A model generated the notes under the pieces. It made no database searches and was not told where the DNA came from. It saw only the letters and a list, made by a program, of their open reading frames with translations. Shown in pieces: positions 62,501-64,000 of a stretch of 64,000 nt of DNA (the first letter of the stretch is position 1; every line of letters begins with the position of its first letter). Source of the stretch: Trichopria drosophilae. Taxonomy: Eukaryota > Arthropoda > Insecta > Hymenoptera > Diapriidae. The stretch covers positions 1,488,001 to 1,552,000 of the forward strand of contig CM059582.1 in the NCBI GenBank assembly GCA_030407085.1. The letters run 5' to 3'. The position numbers were made by a program, and so were the translations under genes.

Positions 62501-62887
62501 GGCTAAACAATCACAACTTTGGTGCACATTCAGAGATTCAGAGGCATAAGAGATTTTGTCTATAATAAAAACGAATTAGAAAAGAAAAAACGTATTCACT
62601 TATTTTATAACTGTAAACTAAAATATAACACTACCAACATTTTGATCGTCATAAATTGGAATTGTTGGACATTAAAACATTTATTTGTCGTTAAAAATTG
62701 ATCGTCAATTTTTCATGAAAATGGAGCAGGAAAAATATTCTTGAAAAAATCGTTGATTTTTCTGGTCCTGTATAGAACGACGGTTAAAAATATTTGGAAA
62801 GGACAAAATATTGTTCGTTAAATAAATGCCGGTGTTTTCCGTTTTCCCAGAATCGTACGGAGGCAACGCTCTCGCTGTATATCTTTA
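59540..62887. mobile_element. Large (~3.3 kb) complex foldback element
   Basis: The outer arms mirror each other: ATCGAGAGAGAGCTTTG and TACGATTCTGGGAAA at 59545-59585, inverted at 62845-62880. Further mirror pairs are AAAATCAACGATTTTTTCAAG with its inverse at 62735-62760, TACTGAGATTTCGTCTCATT with 62405-62435, and CACAACTTTGGTG with its inverse at 60098-60112. The inner part also has direct repeats, such as TACCAGTTACTAACTA near 59275 and 61508 and many ACTAGTAAT-like words. Arms are clearly diverged, so it is old. No coding frame. It ends just past the stop codon of the exon at 62891. Confidence 0.65.
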
Positions 62888-62890
62888 ATT

Positions 62891-62972
62891 TCAAGGTGGG
62901 TCATTTTTAAAACTCGTTTGCAGCCATCTCTCGCACTCCTTCGGCGTCTTTCCTTTCAGACAGGTAATAATG
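62891..62972 (-). CDS. Probable last exon of an unidentified gene
   Basis: After a good acceptor (TCATTTTTTTCAG) the minus strand reads one nucleotide and then IITCLKGKTPKECERWLQTS, FKNDPP and TGA at 62891-62893. The patch is much richer in GC and in basic/polar residues than its surroundings. Two cysteines four residues from charged clusters could suit a small secreted or ligand-binding protein, but I recognise no family. Upstream exons should lie above 62973, probably beyond the window edge. The alternative frame MGNATAGAIFTDIKTVTHFF (from about 63032) reads through the acceptor and is also open, so the assignment is open too. Confidence 0.45.
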
Positions 62973-64000
62973 CTGAAAAAAATGAGTCACGGTCTTAATG
63001 TCGGTGAATATGGCCCCGGCCGTGGCATTACCCATTGACCGGGATTTTCTCCCTCCTTATGTCGGCATTGCCTCCACCATCGCTAGATTTTTGTCGAGCA
63101 TTTGAACACCCGAACACATACCCATACCCACGCACCATATCCACCCACCCGCACACACGTGCAGATATCTATGCAATTGTGTTTTGTTATCGGTGATTAA
63201 AAAAACGACTTTTGGATTAAACGCAAATTGAGACATTGTTAACAATTTTAAGAAATTGATTGCAACCATGGCAAACGAGAGCTTTTGGCTTTATTTGCCT
63301 CCCTGGACTAATATGGAACAAGTTTTTATGCATCTGTTAACATAAGAAATTGTGGCAAATGACTTGAGTTTTTATAAAATGTATTTATTTACTCGCTTAT
63401 CATTTACATATTGTTGGAGGTTTTTAATTGTCACGTTTTCTAACAATGGCTGCGAAATTGAGCCGAAAATATCATTTTTTATACTACATTAAAAGAGACG
63501 TTCCACGTCAAAAAATCAAAGTTGCATCTTCGAGTTCTTTCAAAACGGGTGCAGTGTTGAAGTAAACCCCAACGTGATTTTCAAAATTTTGAAATTCATC
63601 CTCGTTACGCCGTTTTGATTTTTTTCCCATTTATTTATTATAATGCTTTTTAGTCGTAAACAGTTTTCGATCAATTCAAATAATTTTTATACAGTAAACA
63701 AAAAGTAACGTTTTAAGGCGAATTATAGAGCAATCGAAATTATAAAAAAATATTGATAAAACAAACGTTATAATTTTGCAATGTTGAGAAAAGTTTATTA
63801 ATTTTACGAATATAATGTAATTTTTTTCGTGCAAAGTTCGTGAAATTATATTCCAATAATAAAACGCGGTAAATTAATCTCTCCCCATTAATGTAGTTAC
63901 GCTTGCCGACACCAGGCGCAATTGTCACATGCAGCTGTGCGAATCACACCCACTGCTCCCGTTGCAGTAATGAATTTTAATTTGGTCGTAGGGTGTTTGA
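62973..64000. other. Upstream region of the last exon; no gene resolved
   Basis: A GC-richer island at 62990-63170 contains a GTGCGTGGGTATGGGTATG-type simple repeat on the minus strand. The remainder is AT-rich. No further exon could be placed with confidence. Confidence 0.35.

Overview
The window is insect nuclear DNA, AT-rich, with spliced genes that use GT..AG introns and that sit among many transposable elements. The gene complement (PGK, PEX19, HSPBP1, SLU7, RPB9), a Copia retrotransposon primed by an internal piece of initiator tRNA-Met, and a small secreted protein family typical of insects all point to an insect. A hymenopteran is plausible, but the sequence alone does not fix the order.

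Layout. At 1-6.2 kb are a tRNA-derived SINE, an internally deleted CR1/L2-like non-LTR retrotransposon, a possible TATA-driven transcript with short ORFs, and a degenerate ~30-bp minisatellite. At 6.2-19.4 kb, on the minus strand, two related genes of a small secreted family can be rebuilt from splice sites. One is complete (five exons, 254 codons, signal peptide). The other is an upstream-incomplete paralog with matching intron positions and phases. Their introns and spacers hold a reverse-transcriptase relic, a Foldback-like palindromic array and several terminal-inverted-repeat (TIR) elements. At 19.6-25.8 kb is a three-level nest: a TIR element holds a Copia element, which holds a solo LTR, each level with its own target-site duplication (TSD). 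At 28.1-37.1 kb lie PGK (+), then PEX19 and HSPBP1 (-). At 42.0-44.2 kb is SLU7 (-) and at 48.9-49.9 kb RPB9 (-). The 50-63 kb stretch is dominated by long palindromic elements. A probable last exon of an unidentified gene lies at 62.9 kb (-).

How the genes relate. PGK (glycolysis), PEX19 (peroxisomal membrane protein import), HSPBP1 (Hsp70 nucleotide exchange), SLU7 (second splicing step) and RPB9 (RNA polymerase II) are unrelated housekeeping genes and not a functional cluster. The most distinctive property of the window is the density of palindromic (foldback) elements. One lies within about 400 bp upstream of the start codon of PGK, SLU7 and RPB9, and a TIR element lies about 260 bp upstream of the secreted-protein gene. 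Five TA-flanked elements share CAGTA termini (pogo/Tigger-like), one of them inserted inside another. I saw no CRISPR, operon or evident new enzymatic system. The best leads are the reconstructed gene pair, the Foldback-like element with tandem-repeat arms, the 11-bp-TSD palindrome, and a hammerhead-like motif in a PGK intron element.
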